From: Pectinatus frisingensis
GTDB taxonomy: Bacteria > Bacillota > Negativicutes > Selenomonadales > Selenomonadaceae
Direction: 5' to 3'
Assembly: GCF_015732285.1 (NCBI RefSeq)
Contig: NZ_WIQU01000014.1
Location: forward strand, 93,473-157,472
DNA length: 64,000 nt
Shown: positions 63,898-64,000 of the stretch, piece by piece
How positions within the stretch are numbered: the stretch's first letter is position 1
How the letters are laid out: the number at the start of each line of letters is the position of its first letter
Translations under genes and position numbers: made by a program
Notes under the pieces: model-generated
Database searches by the model: none
Told to the model about the DNA's origin: nothing
The model's input: the letters and a program-made list of their open reading frames with translations, nothing else

Positions 63898-64000
63898 ATC
63901 TGTCTATTACCGAAAGTAGAATTGGTGCTAGCATATAAATAGAGTAAAACAAAATGAGAAATTTCCTAAAAAATATTAAAATAAAATTACAGTATAGGAG

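Overview
The window is low-GC DNA from an anaerobic Firmicute. An uptake NiFe hydrogenase with a full Hyp set, the anaerobic GlpABC dehydrogenase, DUF441 and DUF3783 proteins and a ~630-residue glutamine synthetase together suggest a Negativicute (Selenomonas/Pectinatus-like). That placement is an inference; no rRNA or tRNA gene is present to test it. I see no CRISPR array, prophage or intact insertion sequence.

Left part (1-20 kb): the 3' end of a polysaccharide deacetylase; a stand-alone dihydropteroate synthase of the Sul (sulfonamide-insensitive) type; a C39-like protein; a TetR-controlled hydrolase/MFS efflux pair with two clear operators; DUF441; three LysR genes across the window, the second divergent from alsS-alsD (acetoin pathway); a glutamine amidotransferase; a large D-lactate dehydrogenase; an amino acid permease; an SDR; and glutamine synthetase behind an attenuator-like leader. 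Two copies (plus a possible remnant) of a dispersed, nested-hairpin repeat lie between these genes.

Middle (20-40 kb), all on the minus strand: hydrogenase genes hyaA-hyaB-hyaC plus a small metal-binding protein, then hypA-hypB-protease-hypF-hypC-hypD-hypE. HypB lacks its usual N-terminal nickel motif, and that motif (MCxxCGC) is instead carried by the small protein. Upstream lies a glycerol block: glpF-glpK, glpA-glpB-glpC and dhaK-dhaL-dhaM. Glycerol enters by GlpF, is phosphorylated by GlpK and oxidised by GlpABC; dihydroxyacetone is phosphorylated through DhaKLM at the expense of PEP. The spaces around glpF, glpK and glpA hold several unassigned structured elements.

Right part (40-64 kb): YitT; a three-gene group of envelope/unknown proteins; an MFS pump; a LysR regulator; a glycine transporter (cycA) under a tandem glycine riboswitch; a Crp/Fnr regulator; metY behind a promoter-terminator leader; pdxS-pdxT with divergent pdxR; an amino acid permease with LD-carboxypeptidase; an M20 hydrolase-metN-metI-metQ operon behind a 78-nt wobble-rich hairpin; a serine-rich secreted or surface candidate; and a MarR-controlled ferredoxin-nitroreductase/QueG-like pair with matching palindromic operators.

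Starts were chosen by ribosome binding site, so several coding regions are shorter than the longest open frame. All functional statements rest on motifs read by eye; no database search was run.
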